A DNA stretch of 39,559 bases from Polaromonas sp. (GCF_012927415.1 NZ_JABBPF010000046.1:1-39559); one strand, 5' to 3'; counted from the first letter of the stretch, positions 25,391-35,013 are shown. Notes: a model not told the origin generated them from the letters alone. Numbers and translations: made by a program.

Positions 25391-26073
25391 GGATTGACCT
25401 TCAGAAGATAACCCAGACCGCGCAGCGTGACCAGCTTGACGCCGGTCGCGACCAGTTTTTTACGCAGGCGGTACACCACCACTTCCACGGCTTCGTATTG
25501 CACGTCGGCTTCCCCGGGAAAAACCAGTTCGAACAATCGTTCTTTTGACACCGCGTGGCCGGGCTTGACGATCAGCGCCTGCAGCAGGGCCAGTTCGCGC
25601 GGCGTGAGTTCCATCACCTGGCCCAGGTGATAAATCGCGCCACTCTCTTTTTCATAGCGAAGCTGGCCGGTAAACGCTGGAGCAGAGGCTGATTCGGTGC
25701 CTGTTGAGCGCCGCCCCAGGGCGCGTAGCCTGGCCTCGAGTTCGTCAAGGTCGAACGGTTTGGGCAGGTAGTCGTCGGCCCCCAGGTTCAGCCCCATGAT
25801 GCGGTCGCCCACGGTGCCGCGCGCGGTCAGGATCAGCACCGGCGTGGTCAAACCCTGGTGGCGCGCCTGCTCCAGCACCTGCAGGCCGTCGAGGCCGGGC
25901 AGGCTGAGGTCCAGCACCACCACATCCGGCTGGCTCGCCGTCCATTGCTCAATAGCCAGCCTGCCGTCGATGCAGGGCACGACGTCCATGCCGCGCCGCC
26001 TCAGCGCGCGTTGCAGGGCGGCCTGCATCGAGGCATCGTCTTCGATCAACAGCAGTTTGAGCATGGCAGTCAT
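25387..26073 (-). CDS. tctD: Response regulator of the tricarboxylate system (TctD)
   Basis: A 228-residue OmpR/PhoB-type regulator (starting at MTAMLKLLLIEDD, 26073; an ATG three codons on is equally possible). The receiver domain has EDD at 11-13, phosphoacceptor D55 in VVVLDLSLPG and K105 in DDYLPKPFDL. The winged-helix DNA-binding domain (about 135-225) ends with VEVVVYRLRKKL and LVTLRGLGYLL. The gene is divergent from tctC with a 99-base spacer, where its binding site is expected, and its stop overlaps the tctE start in ATGA. TctD activates uptake of tricarboxylates in Salmonella, and the same role is inferred here from gene order. Confidence 0.93.
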   Translation of the reverse strand: MTAMLKLLLIEDDASMQAALQRALRRRGMDVVPCIDGRLAIEQWTASQPDVVVLDLSLPGLDGLQVLEQARHQGLTTPVLILTARGTVGDRIMGLNLGADDYLPKPFDLDELEARLRALGRRSTGTESASAPAFTGQLRYEKESGAIYHLGQVMELTPRELALLQALIVKPGHAVSKERLFELVFPGEADVQYEAVEVVVYRLRKKLVATGVKLVTLRGLGYLLKVNP

Positions 26074-26172
26074 GGGCAGGACATTAGCACTTTCACCTAG
26101 CCTTGCGGACAGCCGTTTGACAGCATCGGAGGGCATGATTCATGGCATTACTATTTCCATCGGGAGACACTC

Positions 26173-27135
26173 ATGCGCCGCGATACTTTTTTGAAATCCC
26201 TGGCGGCTCTGGCCGCCACGGGTGCTTTTCCCCTGACGGCCCTGGCTGCCGGAACCAACGTCAAGATGATGATCCCGGCCAATCCGGGCGGGGGCTGGGA
26301 CACCACCGGCCGTGCCCTGGGCAAGGCCCTGATGGATTCGGGCGCGGCGTCCACCGTGAGTTATGACAACAAGGGTGGCGCGGCCGGCGCCTTGGGCCTG
26401 GCGAAGTTTGTCAATGGCAGCAAGGGCGACGGCAACGCCATGATGGTGATGGGCGCCGTGATGCTGGGCGGGCTGATTACCGGCAAGCCGCCGGTCAGTC
26501 TGAGTCAAGCCACGCCGATTGCGCGCCTGTCCAGCGAATACAACGTGTTTGTGCTGCCCGCCAATTCGCCCTTCAAGTCCATGAAGGAAGTGATTGACCA
26601 GCTCAAGAAGGACCCTGGCAGCGTGAAATGGGGTGGCGGTTCGCGCGGCTCCACCGAGCATATTGCCGCGGCGATGATTGCCCGCGAAGTCGGCGTTGAC
26701 CCGGCCAAAATCAACTACGTCGCTTTCCGTGGCGGTGGGGAGGCTACTGCGGCGATTCTGGGCGCGAACGTCACCGTGGGTGGCAGCGGTTACAGCGAGT
26801 TCTCCGAATACATCACCACCGGAAAAATGAAAGCTATCGCGGTGACATCGGACAGCCGCCTGCAGGGCGTGAACATTCCCACGCTCAAGGAGCAGGGCAT
26901 CAACGTCGTGATTGGCAACTGGCGCGGCGTCTATGGCGCGCCCGGCATTTCGGCCGAGCAGCGCAAGGCGCTCACCGAGATGATTCTCAAGGCGGTCAAA
27001 TCCAAAACGTGGGTGGAAGCGTCCGAGAAAAATAACTGGACGGCTGCCTTGCTGACCGGTCCGGCGTTCGATAAATTTGTCGATGACGACTTTGCCGCGC
27101 TGCGCGCCACCATGGTCAAGTCCGGCATGATTTGA
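26173..27135 (+). CDS. tctC: Tripartite tricarboxylate transporter periplasmic binding protein
   Basis: A 320-residue protein of the Bug/TctC family. The ribosome binding site GGGAGACACTC precedes the ATG. A signal peptide MRRDTFLKSLAALAATGAFP ends near ALAAG; the Arg-Arg pair is Tat-like but the motif is weak. The mature part shows MMIPANPGGGWDTTGRALG, the conserved ligand-loop of the family, DNKGGAAGALGLAKF, and SVKWGGGSRGSTEHI. It captures citrate or a similar carboxylate and delivers it to TctA/TctB. It is divergent from tctDE and followed by tctB after a hairpin-containing gap, as in other tct operons. Confidence 0.93.
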   Translation: MRRDTFLKSLAALAATGAFPLTALAAGTNVKMMIPANPGGGWDTTGRALGKALMDSGAASTVSYDNKGGAAGALGLAKFVNGSKGDGNAMMVMGAVMLGGLITGKPPVSLSQATPIARLSSEYNVFVLPANSPFKSMKEVIDQLKKDPGSVKWGGGSRGSTEHIAAAMIAREVGVDPAKINYVAFRGGGEATAAILGANVTVGGSGYSEFSEYITTGKMKAIAVTSDSRLQGVNIPTLKEQGINVVIGNWRGVYGAPGISAEQRKALTEMILKAVKSKTWVEASEKNNWTAALLTGPAFDKFVDDDFAALRATMVKSGMI

Positions 27136-27150
27136 CGCCACTATCCCTGA

Positions 27151-27226
27151 CCGCCGCGCGCGGCGGAAAAGCCGGGGGTTTCTGAGTTTTTTCAAGCCGC
27201 ACTGTTTTCATCAGGACAGGGCGGCT
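27151..27226 (+). promoter_or_regulatory. Two hairpins between tctC and tctB
   Basis: A perfect 16-base palindrome CCGCCGCGCGCGGCGG (27151-27166) lies 15 bases after the tctC stop. A second stem pairs AGCCGC-A-CTGT (27195-27205) with ACAG-G-GCGGCT (27216-27226). Neither has a full T-tract. Such structures commonly raise the binding-protein mRNA level relative to the membrane subunits. Confidence 0.55.
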
Positions 27227-27283
27227 GACTTTTGCCACCGGCTCTTTCTCAGCCGGCTCACCCACCAACAAGGGTTACAAACC

Positions 27284-27793
27284 ATGACACAACCGTCTGA
27301 TTCGCTGGTGCAGACGCTGATCGGCGCGGGCGTCGTATTGACCGGCCTGGGCCTGGCCGCGGGCGCTCTCAGCATTTCATCGAACGCCGGCTACGGCGGC
27401 GTTGGTCCCAATTTTTTACCCTGGCTGGTTGCCCTGTCGCTGCTGGTATGCGGCGGTTTTATTGTCTGGGAAGCGCGCAGCGGTGGTTTCCGTTCCATGG
27501 AGGAGCCCACTGGCGCAGCGCAGGCTTACTGGCCCGGCTTTGTCTGGGTGTCTGCAGGTCTGCTCGCCAATGCCGCACTGATCACCACGATCGGCTTTAT
27601 CTTGAGTTGCACCTTGTGTTTTGTGCTGTCGGTGCAAGGCCTGCGTGGCGCGGAAGGCAAGGCCGGCCGTGGCCCCGCAGGCTGGCTGAAAGATATTTCG
27701 ATCGGCCTGGCCATCTCGGCGCCGGTCTACTGGATGTTCACAAAATTCCTGGCCATCAACCTGCCGGGCATCACTTCAAGCGGGTGGCTTTAA
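27284..27793 (+). CDS. tctB: Tripartite tricarboxylate transporter small membrane subunit
   Basis: A 169-residue membrane protein with about four hydrophobic segments (about 10-30, 43-62, 83-110 and 130-160), the expected size and topology of TctB. Segment 1 LIGAGVVLTGLGLAAGALSI and the NAGYGGVGPNFLPWLVALSLL block are recognisable. CAAGGGTTACAAACC precedes the ATG. It pairs with TctA to form the membrane part of the carboxylate importer. The tctA ATG follows its TAA with no intervening base, indicating translational coupling. Confidence 0.9.
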   Translation: MTQPSDSLVQTLIGAGVVLTGLGLAAGALSISSNAGYGGVGPNFLPWLVALSLLVCGGFIVWEARSGGFRSMEEPTGAAQAYWPGFVWVSAGLLANAALITTIGFILSCTLCFVLSVQGLRGAEGKAGRGPAGWLKDISIGLAISAPVYWMFTKFLAINLPGITSSGWL

Positions 27794-29296
27794 ATGGAAA
27801 TCTTCAATCAGCTGATGCAGGGCTTTGCCACGGCAGCCACGCCCGTCAACCTGTTGTGGTGTTTTGTCGGCTGCGCGCTGGGCACGGCGATTGGTGTGTT
27901 GCCGGGCATAGGCCCGGCCGTGGCGGTGGCGATGCTACTGCCCATCACGGTCAAGGTCGAGGCGACCGCATCGATGATTTTCTTCGCCGGTATTTATTAC
28001 GGGGCCATGTACGGCGGCTCGACAACGTCCATTTTGCTCAACACACCGGGGGAAACCGCGAGCATGGTGACGGCGATGGAGGGCAACAAGATGGCCAAGA
28101 GCGGGCGGGCGGGCGCTGCGCTTGCCACGGCCGCCGTCGGCTCGTTTGTGGCGGGCACGATTGCCACGGTGCTGGTGACGCTGTTTGCGCCCATCGTCGC
28201 CGATCTGGCCATCAAGCTTGGCCCGCCCGAGTACTTCATGCTGATGCTGCTGGCCTTCACCACCGTGAGCGCGGTGCTGGGCAAAAGCACGGTACGCGGC
28301 ATGACGGCGCTATTCGTCGGCCTGGCTGCGGGCCTGGTGGGACTGGACCAGATTTCGGGCCAGGCGCGTTACACCGGTGGCGTGCCTGAATTGCTGGATG
28401 GCATTGAAATCGTGCTGGTGGCCGTTGGCTTGTTTGCCGTGGCCGAAGCGTTATATGCGGTGCTCTATGAGGGCCGCGTGGTTGACGAGCAGAACAGGAT
28501 GAGCAAGGTTCACATGACCGCGCGGGACTGGCGCCGCTCATGGCCGGCGTGGCTGCGTGGCACGGCGATTGGCGTTCCGTTTGGCTGCATTCCTGCCGGC
28601 GGCACGGAAATCCCGACTTTCCTGAGTTACGCCACCGAGAAAAAGCTGGCCAAGAAAGATATCCTCGACGAATTTGGTACGGTAGGGGCAATTGAAGGCG
28701 TGGCCGGTCCCGAGGCGTCAAATAACGCCACGGTGACTGCCGCGATGATTCCCTTGCTGACGCTGGGCATTCCGACCTCCAACACCACCGCGATTTTGCT
28801 GGGCGCTTTTCAGAACTATGGCATCCAGCCCGGCCCTCAGCTATTCAGCAGCTCGTCCAGCCTGGTGTGGGCGCTGATTGCCTCGCTCTACATCGGCAAC
28901 GTGATGCTGCTGGTGCTCAACCTGCCGATGGTGGGCCTGTGGGTCAAGCTGCTGAAAATTCCCAAGCCTTATCTTTATGCCGGCATCCTGATGTTTGCCA
29001 CGGTCGGTGTTTACGGCATGCGGCAAAGCGCTTTTGACCTGTTTCTGCTTTACGGCATTGGCGTGCTCGGTGTCGTCATGCGCCGCTTTGATTTTCCGAC
29101 CGCACCCGTCGTTGTAGGCATGATCCTGGGCCCGCTGGCCGAAGCGCAGCTGCGTAATGCCATGTCGATCGGCGAGGGCAGTGCGTTGGTGTTCGTGCAG
29201 CGTCCGGTCTCACTGATTTTGATCGTGGTTGTGGTGGCGGTGCTATTGCTTCCGCGTCTGGCCAGGCACTGGTCCGGCCGGAGATTCGCTTCCTGA
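27794..29296 (+). CDS. tctA: Tripartite tricarboxylate transporter large membrane subunit
   Basis: A 500-residue polytopic permease with about twelve hydrophobic segments. Family-specific blocks include [20 protein letters not shown] (about 28-47), [20 protein letters not shown] (about 68-87, the conserved signature), the second copy [35 protein letters not shown] and [21 protein letters not shown]. The two [13 protein letters not shown] half-repeats suggest internal duplication. It is the main translocation subunit driven by an ion gradient. It begins directly at the tctB stop. No clear terminator follows. Confidence 0.96.
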   Translation: MEIFNQLMQGFATAATPVNLLWCFVGCALGTAIGVLPGIGPAVAVAMLLPITVKVEATASMIFFAGIYYGAMYGGSTTSILLNTPGETASMVTAMEGNKMAKSGRAGAALATAAVGSFVAGTIATVLVTLFAPIVADLAIKLGPPEYFMLMLLAFTTVSAVLGKSTVRGMTALFVGLAAGLVGLDQISGQARYTGGVPELLDGIEIVLVAVGLFAVAEALYAVLYEGRVVDEQNRMSKVHMTARDWRRSWPAWLRGTAIGVPFGCIPAGGTEIPTFLSYATEKKLAKKDILDEFGTVGAIEGVAGPEASNNATVTAAMIPLLTLGIPTSNTTAILLGAFQNYGIQPGPQLFSSSSSLVWALIASLYIGNVMLLVLNLPMVGLWVKLLKIPKPYLYAGILMFATVGVYGMRQSAFDLFLLYGIGVLGVVMRRFDFPTAPVVVGMILGPLAEAQLRNAMSIGEGSALVFVQRPVSLILIVVVVAVLLLPRLARHWSGRRFAS

Positions 29297-30090
29297 ACTG
29301 GTCTTTTTAAATCACGAGGAACAGCGGTGGAACAGATGCGCAACATCGACGCATCGTTCAGGGTGGCCTGAGTGGCTACGTTGGCTTTGGCCGCAGCGCT
29401 GCTGTAGGCTCAAACCGCAAAATCTGCCGTTGTCATGCCGCATTCAGCCGGCAATGCTTTTAACCAGCGGCTGCCTGCTCATGATCGTAGGGTCCACGCG
29501 TTGACGCAAGCGCCGGTGTGCCTGAACGCTTGCGACGGTGCTGGCGATCCGCGCTGGCATTGGCATTGGCGATGGCTTTAGCTGGTGTAAATCGGCAAGG
29601 CCGCCTTCATGCCTGGACCGTGTCATCCGGGAGCAAGCCTGCTTGAATTTGTTGTCGCCTTGGCCGAGGCCGCATGGAATGACATTCCCGGCGCCCCGGG
29701 ATTTTTCGCCGCAGCTTTATCTCGGCCGCAAGCGACTGCCATCGCGACGTGTGCCAGTCCCCGCTCGCGTTTTCTTGCTGCTGAAAAACAAAGCGTCAGC
29801 AGCTATCAGAAATTGTGCTGTTGAGCTATTGGTATGGACCCCCTGCGAAACGCTCTGGTTTGACGATATGGTCCAGCAGCAATTTCAAAAAACTGACAGA
29901 CCAGTGAATTACCCGTTGCGCACGTAACTGCACTGAGGGCGCATGAGTGGCCATTCAAGGACCAACGCATGTTGAAGCTGGCTGTAGCGGTTTACTGCTT
30001 CCCTACCTGCGTGGTGGGAAGGTTACGCATAGGAAGTGCGCAGCCGTGACCACGCCTTTCTTGTTCAACAATAATCCGAAAGAGACAAGT
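29297..30090 (+). other. 794-base stretch without an intact gene; possible decayed reading frame
   Basis: No complete gene is recognised. From a GTG at 29327 one frame reads VEQMRNIDASFRVA-stop-VATLALAAALL-stop-AQTAKSAVVMPHSAGNAF and continues to LLEFVVALAEAAWNDIPGAP near 29690, interrupted by at least four stop codons. The first part looks like a signal peptide, so it may be the remnant of a secreted protein. I could not name a family. The last 150 bases are the leader of the following hydrolase gene. Confidence 0.35.
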
Positions 30091-32289
30091 ATGAATTTGC
30101 GTAAGAAGTCTGATAAGAAGACCGGCGTTGCGCTTGCAACGGTTGCCAGTGCGCTCGCACTCGCAGGCTGCGGCGGGGGCGACGGAAGCAGCCCAGCGGC
30201 AAACAATCTCCCCGCAGGTATCTCTCAACTCAGTGTCATGGCCTACACGGCTACCACCGTGGGAACTGGCGACACCGCAGCCTCGCAAGATCTGCTGACT
30301 GGCGGCATCGGCCGCACCGGCTTCGGCAGCGCAGCAGCACCGGCCTATGCCAACCCGGCCGCGCCCACGGCGTTTGAACTGCGTCGCAATTCCTTGTGGG
30401 CCAATTACCGCGCCATCCTTGATCCGAGCGCCAACGGTGGCTACGGTTCCCTGTACGGACCCAACGTCACCGTTGCCGGAAGTGTGACGGCTAGTGAAGG
30501 CCTGATTCCCGGGCGTGAGTACCTGGCGGCACTGGACGACGGCAGTGGCCGCAAGAAAGTCGCGATTGCGGTTCAGGTTCCAGACAGTTTTGACACGGCG
30601 GCTCCGTGTGTCGTCCTGGGCCCTTCATCCGGGTCACGCGGTGTTTATGGCGCTATCGGTACGGCCGGCGAATGGGGTCTGAAGCACGGCTGCGCGGTGG
30701 CGCTGACCGACGCCGGCAAAGGTGTCGGCCTCTACGACCTGACGGACGATAGCGTCAACCGCATCGATGGCACGCGCGCTACGCGTGGCGACGCGGGCGT
30801 GCTGAGCTTCTTTGCCGCCAATATTACGGACGCTGCCCGCACGGCTTACAACGCGTTGTTCCCGAACCGCCTGGCCCTCAAACAGGTGCATTCCCAGTTG
30901 AATCCGGAAAAAGACTGGGGCAATGACACGCTCGCCGCTGCCCGCTACACGCTGTACGTGCTGAACGACCGTTATGGCACGGCTTTCAACCCCGTGCGCT
31001 TCGATGCAAGCAACACCATCATCATTGCCGGTTCAGCCTCCAACGGCGGCGCGGCAGTGCTGCGCGCAGCCGAGCTGGACAGCAGCGGCCTGATCCGCGG
31101 AGTCGTCGCGTCCGAACCTGTGACCGAAATGCCAACCACCGCAGGTTATGGCATTCTGTTTGGTGGTGCAGCGGTTGCCGGCTATGGCAAGACGCTGGGC
31201 GATTTCACGACCTACGGCAATGTGTACCAGCCGTGTGCCGCTCTCGCAGTGGGCGCCGCAATGACGGAGGCATCGAACTTCAATCTTATCCAGACAGCTG
31301 GCATGACGGCACGCGCCACGGCACGTTGTACCAGCCTGGCTTCCAAGGGCCTGGTCAACGGCGCAGACACGGCCACGCAGGCGCTGGATGCGCTGAATAA
31401 ATTGCGCGCCTACGGCTGGACGCCCGACAATGACCAGATGCACAACGCGCATTACGCGCTCGGCAACGGCCCCGTCCTGTCGGCCATGTACCCGGTGATG
31501 TATGGACGTTTCTCGGTGCTCGACAATGTCTGCAACACCAGCTTTGCGGCGGTTGACGCGACTGGCGCACCAGTGGCCGCCAGTGCGACGGCCAAGGCAC
31601 AAAGTTTTGCCACCGGCAACGGAACGGCCAACGGCGTTCCCGCAAACGTCGTCTACAACGACTCGGTGGGCGGCGCACGTTCCTGGCAACTCGCTACCTC
31701 GCCTTCAACCGGCGTGGCGGATTTTGGTCTGGACAACGCGCTGTGCCAGCGCGCCCTGGTCGCCGGTACGGACCCTGTAACTGGCGCGGCGCTGACCAGC
31801 ACCAGCAAGCCTACGGCGGCCCAGAGCGCAGCGGTGCGCGCCGGCATAGCCGAAGTGTTTGTGAGCGGGAACCTGCGCAGCAAGCCCGTGATCATTGTTG
31901 CGGGTCGCAGTGATGCGCTTATTCCAGTGAACAACAATGGTCGCGCTTACACGGCATTTAACCGCACGGTGGACGGTTCGGCCAGCAAGCTCAGCTACAT
32001 TGAAGTGACGAATGGTCAGCATTTCGACGCCTTCCTGCCGCTCAGCGGTTTTGACACGCGTTTCGTGCCCCTGCATCCCTACTTCAACCAGGCCATGGAT
32101 GCGATGTATGCCAACCTGAAGAACGGGACCGCCCTGCCACCAAGCCAGGTTGTGCGTGCCACGCCGCGCGGCGGTGTTCCCGGTGCGGCTCCGGCCATCA
32201 CGGCTGCCAATCTGCCGGCCATCAGTGCAGCGCCAGCCGCGGGCAACCAGATCGGCTTTTCGGGTAGCTCGCTCGCCGTTCCTAACTAG
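30091..32289 (+). CDS. D-(-)-3-hydroxybutyrate oligomer hydrolase
   Basis: A 732-residue exported enzyme that hydrolyses 3-hydroxybutyrate oligomers from poly-3-hydroxybutyrate breakdown into monomers. The start at 30091 (MNLRKKSDKKTGVALATVAS) follows AGAGACAAGT; upstream codons in frame are leader sequence. The N-terminus has a lipobox LALAGC with C27, so it is probably an outer- or periplasm-facing lipoprotein, which would fit extracellular use. LRRNSLWANYRAILD, the SLYGPNVTVAG block, EWGLKHGCAVALTDAGKGVG and IIIAGSASNGGAAVLRA are as in the Ralstonia enzyme, with the nucleophile expected at S317 in the SASNGG motif. C-terminal VTNGQHFDAFLPL carries the likely catalytic His. It is followed by a hairpin and an orphan binding protein. 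Confidence 0.9.
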   Translation: MNLRKKSDKKTGVALATVASALALAGCGGGDGSSPAANNLPAGISQLSVMAYTATTVGTGDTAASQDLLTGGIGRTGFGSAAAPAYANPAAPTAFELRRNSLWANYRAILDPSANGGYGSLYGPNVTVAGSVTASEGLIPGREYLAALDDGSGRKKVAIAVQVPDSFDTAAPCVVLGPSSGSRGVYGAIGTAGEWGLKHGCAVALTDAGKGVGLYDLTDDSVNRIDGTRATRGDAGVLSFFAANITDAARTAYNALFPNRLALKQVHSQLNPEKDWGNDTLAAARYTLYVLNDRYGTAFNPVRFDASNTIIIAGSASNGGAAVLRAAELDSSGLIRGVVASEPVTEMPTTAGYGILFGGAAVAGYGKTLGDFTTYGNVYQPCAALAVGAAMTEASNFNLIQTAGMTARATARCTSLASKGLVNGADTATQALDALNKLRAYGWTPDNDQMHNAHYALGNGPVLSAMYPVMYGRFSVLDNVCNTSFAAVDATGAPVAASATAKAQSFATGNGTANGVPANVVYNDSVGGARSWQLATSPSTGVADFGLDNALCQRALVAGTDPVTGAALTSTSKPTAAQSAAVRAGIAEVFVSGNLRSKPVIIVAGRSDALIPVNNNGRAYTAFNRTVDGSASKLSYIEVTNGQHFDAFLPLSGFDTRFVPLHPYFNQAMDAMYANLKNGTALPPSQVVRATPRGGVPGAAPAITAANLPAISAAPAAGNQIGFSGSSLAVPN

Positions 32290-32305
32290 GTAGGCGATTT
32301 CGGTT

Positions 32306-32337
32306 CTGGCGCACCGGCCGCAGGGCGGGTGCGCCAG
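32306..32337 (+). terminator. Hairpin after the oligomer hydrolase gene
   Basis: CTGGCGCACC (32306-32315) and GGTGCGCCAG (32328-32337) form a perfect 10-bp stem with a 12-base loop, starting 17 bases after the stop codon. Only a short T-rich stretch (TCGTTTGTC) follows, so it may be a terminator or an mRNA-protecting stem. Confidence 0.6.
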
Positions 32338-32429
32338 TCGTTTGTCATGCGGTCCATCCCGCCAACTCAGCGAGACGGCCGCGTGCCGCTTGCCATCAGG
32401 AATTGTTTTGAGCTGTCAGGAGACACATC

Positions 32430-33578
32430 ATGAAAGTATTTAAAACTTGGGGCCGGCGGACGGTGGCCGCGCTGGCCCTGCTTGGCCTGGGATGTCTGAG
32501 CGAGGCTTCCACGGCGGCAGAGCTAGTGATAGGCCAGGTCGCTCCGTTGTCTGGCGTGCTGGCCAGCACCGGGCACCAGATGGTGGTCGGCGGAAAGATC
32601 TATTTCGATTCGATCAACGCCCAGGGCGGCGTGAATGGCGCGATGATTCGCCACGAGGTGGTGGACGACGGCTACAAGGTTGCGGAAACGGTTCGTCTGA
32701 CGCGGGAAATGCTGGCCAAACCCGAAGTGGTGGCGCTGTTCGGTTTTGCCGGCACGGCCAACGTGACGCAACTGTTGACCGATGGCGTGCTCGATGTGGG
32801 CGGTGCTGCGCTGGTAGCGCCTTACACCGGCGGCGAGTCCTTGCGCAACCCTTTCAATCCCTGGATTTTCCATGTGCGCGCCGGTTATGCCGACGAAACC
32901 GAACACATGGTGCAGCAGGTAACCACGCTGGGCATGAACCGTGTCGCCGTGATGTACCAGGACGACGGTTTTGGCAAGGCCGGTTTGTTGGGCGTCGAGA
33001 ACGCATTGGCCAAACGCAAGTTGAAGCTGACCGCTGCAGCGGCTTACGAACGCAATACCGACAAGGTCGAAGAGGCCGTTGCAAAGATCAAGGCATCCGA
33101 CGCGCAGGCCATCATCATGATTTCCGTCAACAAATCCACGGCGGCTTTCGTCAAGCGCTACCGCGAGGGTGGCGGAGGTGCGCAGCTCTACAACATCTCG
33201 GTTGTTGACCCGACCGAGCTGGTCAAGTTGGCGGGTCTGAAGAACGCCCACGGGCTGGGTATCAGCCAGGTCGTGCCATATCCCTACATGGCGAATATGC
33301 CGGTAGTGCGCGAATATCAGGAATTGCTGAAAAAATACGCACCCAAAGAACTGGTCAACTACACCAGCTTTGAGGAATTTGTCGGCGCTAAAGTGCTGGT
33401 CGAGGCTTTGCGGCGCGCCGGTCCCAACCCCACGCGGGCCAAGGTGGTGAAGGCACTGGAGTCCATGGGCAGTTATGACACCGGCGGCATTACTGTCAAC
33501 TACTCGCCGAGCAACCGGATCGGTTCCCGGTATGTCGAGGTGACCGTGATCGGCAGTACCGGCAAGCTCCTTAAATAG
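32430..33578 (+). CDS. LivJ-type ABC transporter binding protein (orphan)
   Basis: A 382-residue periplasmic binding protein of the branched-chain amino acid (type I fold) family. AGGAGACACATC before the ATG is a strong ribosome binding site. The signal peptide runs MKVFKTWGRRTVAALALLGL to about STAA-ELVIG. Mature motifs are IGQVAPLSGVLASTGHQMVVGGKIYFDSIN (given in part: GQVAPLSGVLASTG), GGVNGAMIRHEVVDDGYK, VALFGFAGTANVTQLL and VAVMYQDDGFGKAGLLG. The ligand may be an amino acid, amide or aromatic acid. No permease or ATPase genes lie beside it, and strong hairpins bound it on both sides. Confidence 0.9.
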   Translation: MKVFKTWGRRTVAALALLGLGCLSEASTAAELVIGQVAPLSGVLASTGHQMVVGGKIYFDSINAQGGVNGAMIRHEVVDDGYKVAETVRLTREMLAKPEVVALFGFAGTANVTQLLTDGVLDVGGAALVAPYTGGESLRNPFNPWIFHVRAGYADETEHMVQQVTTLGMNRVAVMYQDDGFGKAGLLGVENALAKRKLKLTAAAAYERNTDKVEEAVAKIKASDAQAIIMISVNKSTAAFVKRYREGGGGAQLYNISVVDPTELVKLAGLKNAHGLGISQVVPYPYMANMPVVREYQELLKKYAPKELVNYTSFEEFVGAKVLVEALRRAGPNPTRAKVVKALESMGSYDTGGITVNYSPSNRIGSRYVEVTVIGSTGKLLK

Positions 33579-33631
33579 GCGTCGCGGCGCAAGCAGAAAA
33601 ATTTGTCGCGCAAAGCCTGCACCTCATGTAA

Positions 33632-33669
33632 TTCGCGCCCCCGCCGTCAGACCTGTGGCGGGGCGCGAA
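33632..33669. terminator. Long GC-rich hairpin downstream of the LivJ-like gene
   Basis: TTCGCGCCCCCGCC (33632-33645) pairs with GGCGGGGCGCGAA (33657-33669), a 13-bp stem with one bulged C and an 11-base loop. No T-tract follows on either strand. It lies 53 bases after the stop codon. Confidence 0.55.
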
Positions 33670-33856
33670 ATTCCTAACCCGAATGGGTATGCAACGCATC
33701 GCTTGCATCGCAGCCTGACTCGCAGCGCGCCTGACCGGGGCGAGCTGAACCTTGCCTGATCGGCCGGGCCCGGATACCGCGGTGATGCCGCCCGCAACTC
33801 CTGCGCTATTTCGCTGTAATTCAGCTCTCACCCACAGGGCAAGGGCGAAAGTAGCT

Positions 33857-33885
33857 AAAAAAAACAGAGCGCCAGTAAATTGGCG
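33857..33885 (-). terminator. Intrinsic terminator of hemH
   Basis: On the minus strand CGCCA-ATTTAC-TGGCG forms a 5-bp stem (extended by a G-U pair) followed by CTCTG and eight T (33864-33857). It lies a few bases after the hemH stop codon. Confidence 0.75.
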
Positions 33886-33890
33886 TTAGC

Positions 33891-34994
33891 CTACTGCGTG
33901 GCCCCCATCGCCAGCGCGGCCGCGCGTGAGGCCGCGAGCGTGGCCTCGGCCGGCCGGGGCTGTGTGGGCCAGCCTCCCATGTGCTGAATGCTCAGCTCGC
34001 TCAGCGCGGCCAGCCACTGCGGGCTGTCATTCAGGCATTCGATGTAGTTGAATTCCTTGCCGCCTGCCTCCAGAAAGGCGTGGCGCGCTTCCATCGCAAT
34101 TTCTTCCAGTGTTTCTAGGCAGTCCCCGCTAAAGCCGGGGCACACCACATCGACGCTTTTCACGCCCGCTTGCGCCAGTTTGATGAGCGTGGGTTCGGTA
34201 TACGGCTCCAGCCATTTGGCCTTGCCAAAGCGTGACTGAAAAGTAACCTTGTAACGGTCCCTGGAAAGTCCCAGCTGTTCGGCCAGTAGACGCGCGGTTT
34301 TGTGGCATTCGCAGTGATAGGGGTCGCCCAGCTTGAGCGTTCGCTCCGGCACCCCGTGAAAGCTCATCACCAACTGCTGGGCTTGGCCGTTTTGCAGCCA
34401 GTTTGCACGAATCCTGTTGGCCAGTGCGGCGATGTAGCCCGGATCGTCGTGGTAATTGTTGATGAAGCGAAATTCCGGAATCCGGCGTACTTTGGCCGCC
34501 CAGCTGTATACCGCGTCAAACACGCTGGCCGTGGTGGTGCCGCTGTATTGCGGATAGGCGGGCAGGATGAGGACGCGGGTCACGCCGTCAAGCTTGAGCT
34601 GGTCCAGCTGCGAGGCGATTGACGGATTGCCGTAGCGCATGGCGTAGCGCACTTCCACCGTGTGGCCACGCGCACCCAGATAGCCGCGCAGCATGAGGGC
34701 CTGTTTTTGCGTCCAGACCTTGAGTGGCGAGCCCTCGCTCATCCAGACGCTGGCATATTTGGCGGCCGACTTTTTCGGCCGGAAGCGCAGGATGATGCCG
34801 TGCAAAATCAGCCACCAGAGTAGCCTGGGAATTTCGACCACCCGTGCGTCGCTCAAAAATTCGGCGAGGTAGCGGCGTAATGCCGGGGCCGTGGGCTCGT
34901 CCGGCGTACCCAGGTTGCAGAGCAGGATGGCTGTCGTGGAAGACGCTGCGGGCGGCTTGCCATGGGTAAAGATGGGTTCAGGAGCAAAAGACAT
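33891..34994 (-). CDS. hemH: Ferrochelatase
   Basis: A 367-residue protein that inserts Fe2+ into protoporphyrin IX, the last step of protoheme synthesis, at the inner face of the membrane. Recognisable segments are AILLCNLGTPDEPTAPALRRYL (about 23-44), YASVWMSEGSPL, VRYAMRYGNPSI, LILPAYPQYSGTTTASVFDA, the metal-site MSFHGVPERTLKLGDPYHCE, VTFQSRFGKAKWLEPYTEP and VVCPGFSGDCLETLEEI, all in family order. The C-terminal Ala-rich tail is not conserved. The start codon is divergent from the HAD phosphatase with about 20 bases between them, so the two promoters overlap the coding ends. Confidence 0.97.
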   Translation of the reverse strand: MSFAPEPIFTHGKPPAASSTTAILLCNLGTPDEPTAPALRRYLAEFLSDARVVEIPRLLWWLILHGIILRFRPKKSAAKYASVWMSEGSPLKVWTQKQALMLRGYLGARGHTVEVRYAMRYGNPSIASQLDQLKLDGVTRVLILPAYPQYSGTTTASVFDAVYSWAAKVRRIPEFRFINNYHDDPGYIAALANRIRANWLQNGQAQQLVMSFHGVPERTLKLGDPYHCECHKTARLLAEQLGLSRDRYKVTFQSRFGKAKWLEPYTEPTLIKLAQAGVKSVDVVCPGFSGDCLETLEEIAMEARHAFLEAGGKEFNYIECLNDSPQWLAALSELSIQHMGGWPTQPRPAEATLAASRAAALAMGATQ

Positions 34995-35013
34995 GGGTTA
35001 TTCTCGCCTACCT

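Larger units (their letters stand above)
33579..33890. other. 312-base convergent intergenic region
   Basis: No gene is recognised. It contains a long hairpin at 33632-33669 and, near hemH, that gene's terminator. The middle part (33680-33830) shows no structure that I can assign. Confidence 0.5.

Noticed and set aside
26117..26122. TTGACA as a -35 element for tctC
   Set aside because: No acceptable -10 hexamer lies 16-18 bases downstream, and tct promoters are activated by TctD, so a consensus -35 is not expected to be decisive.
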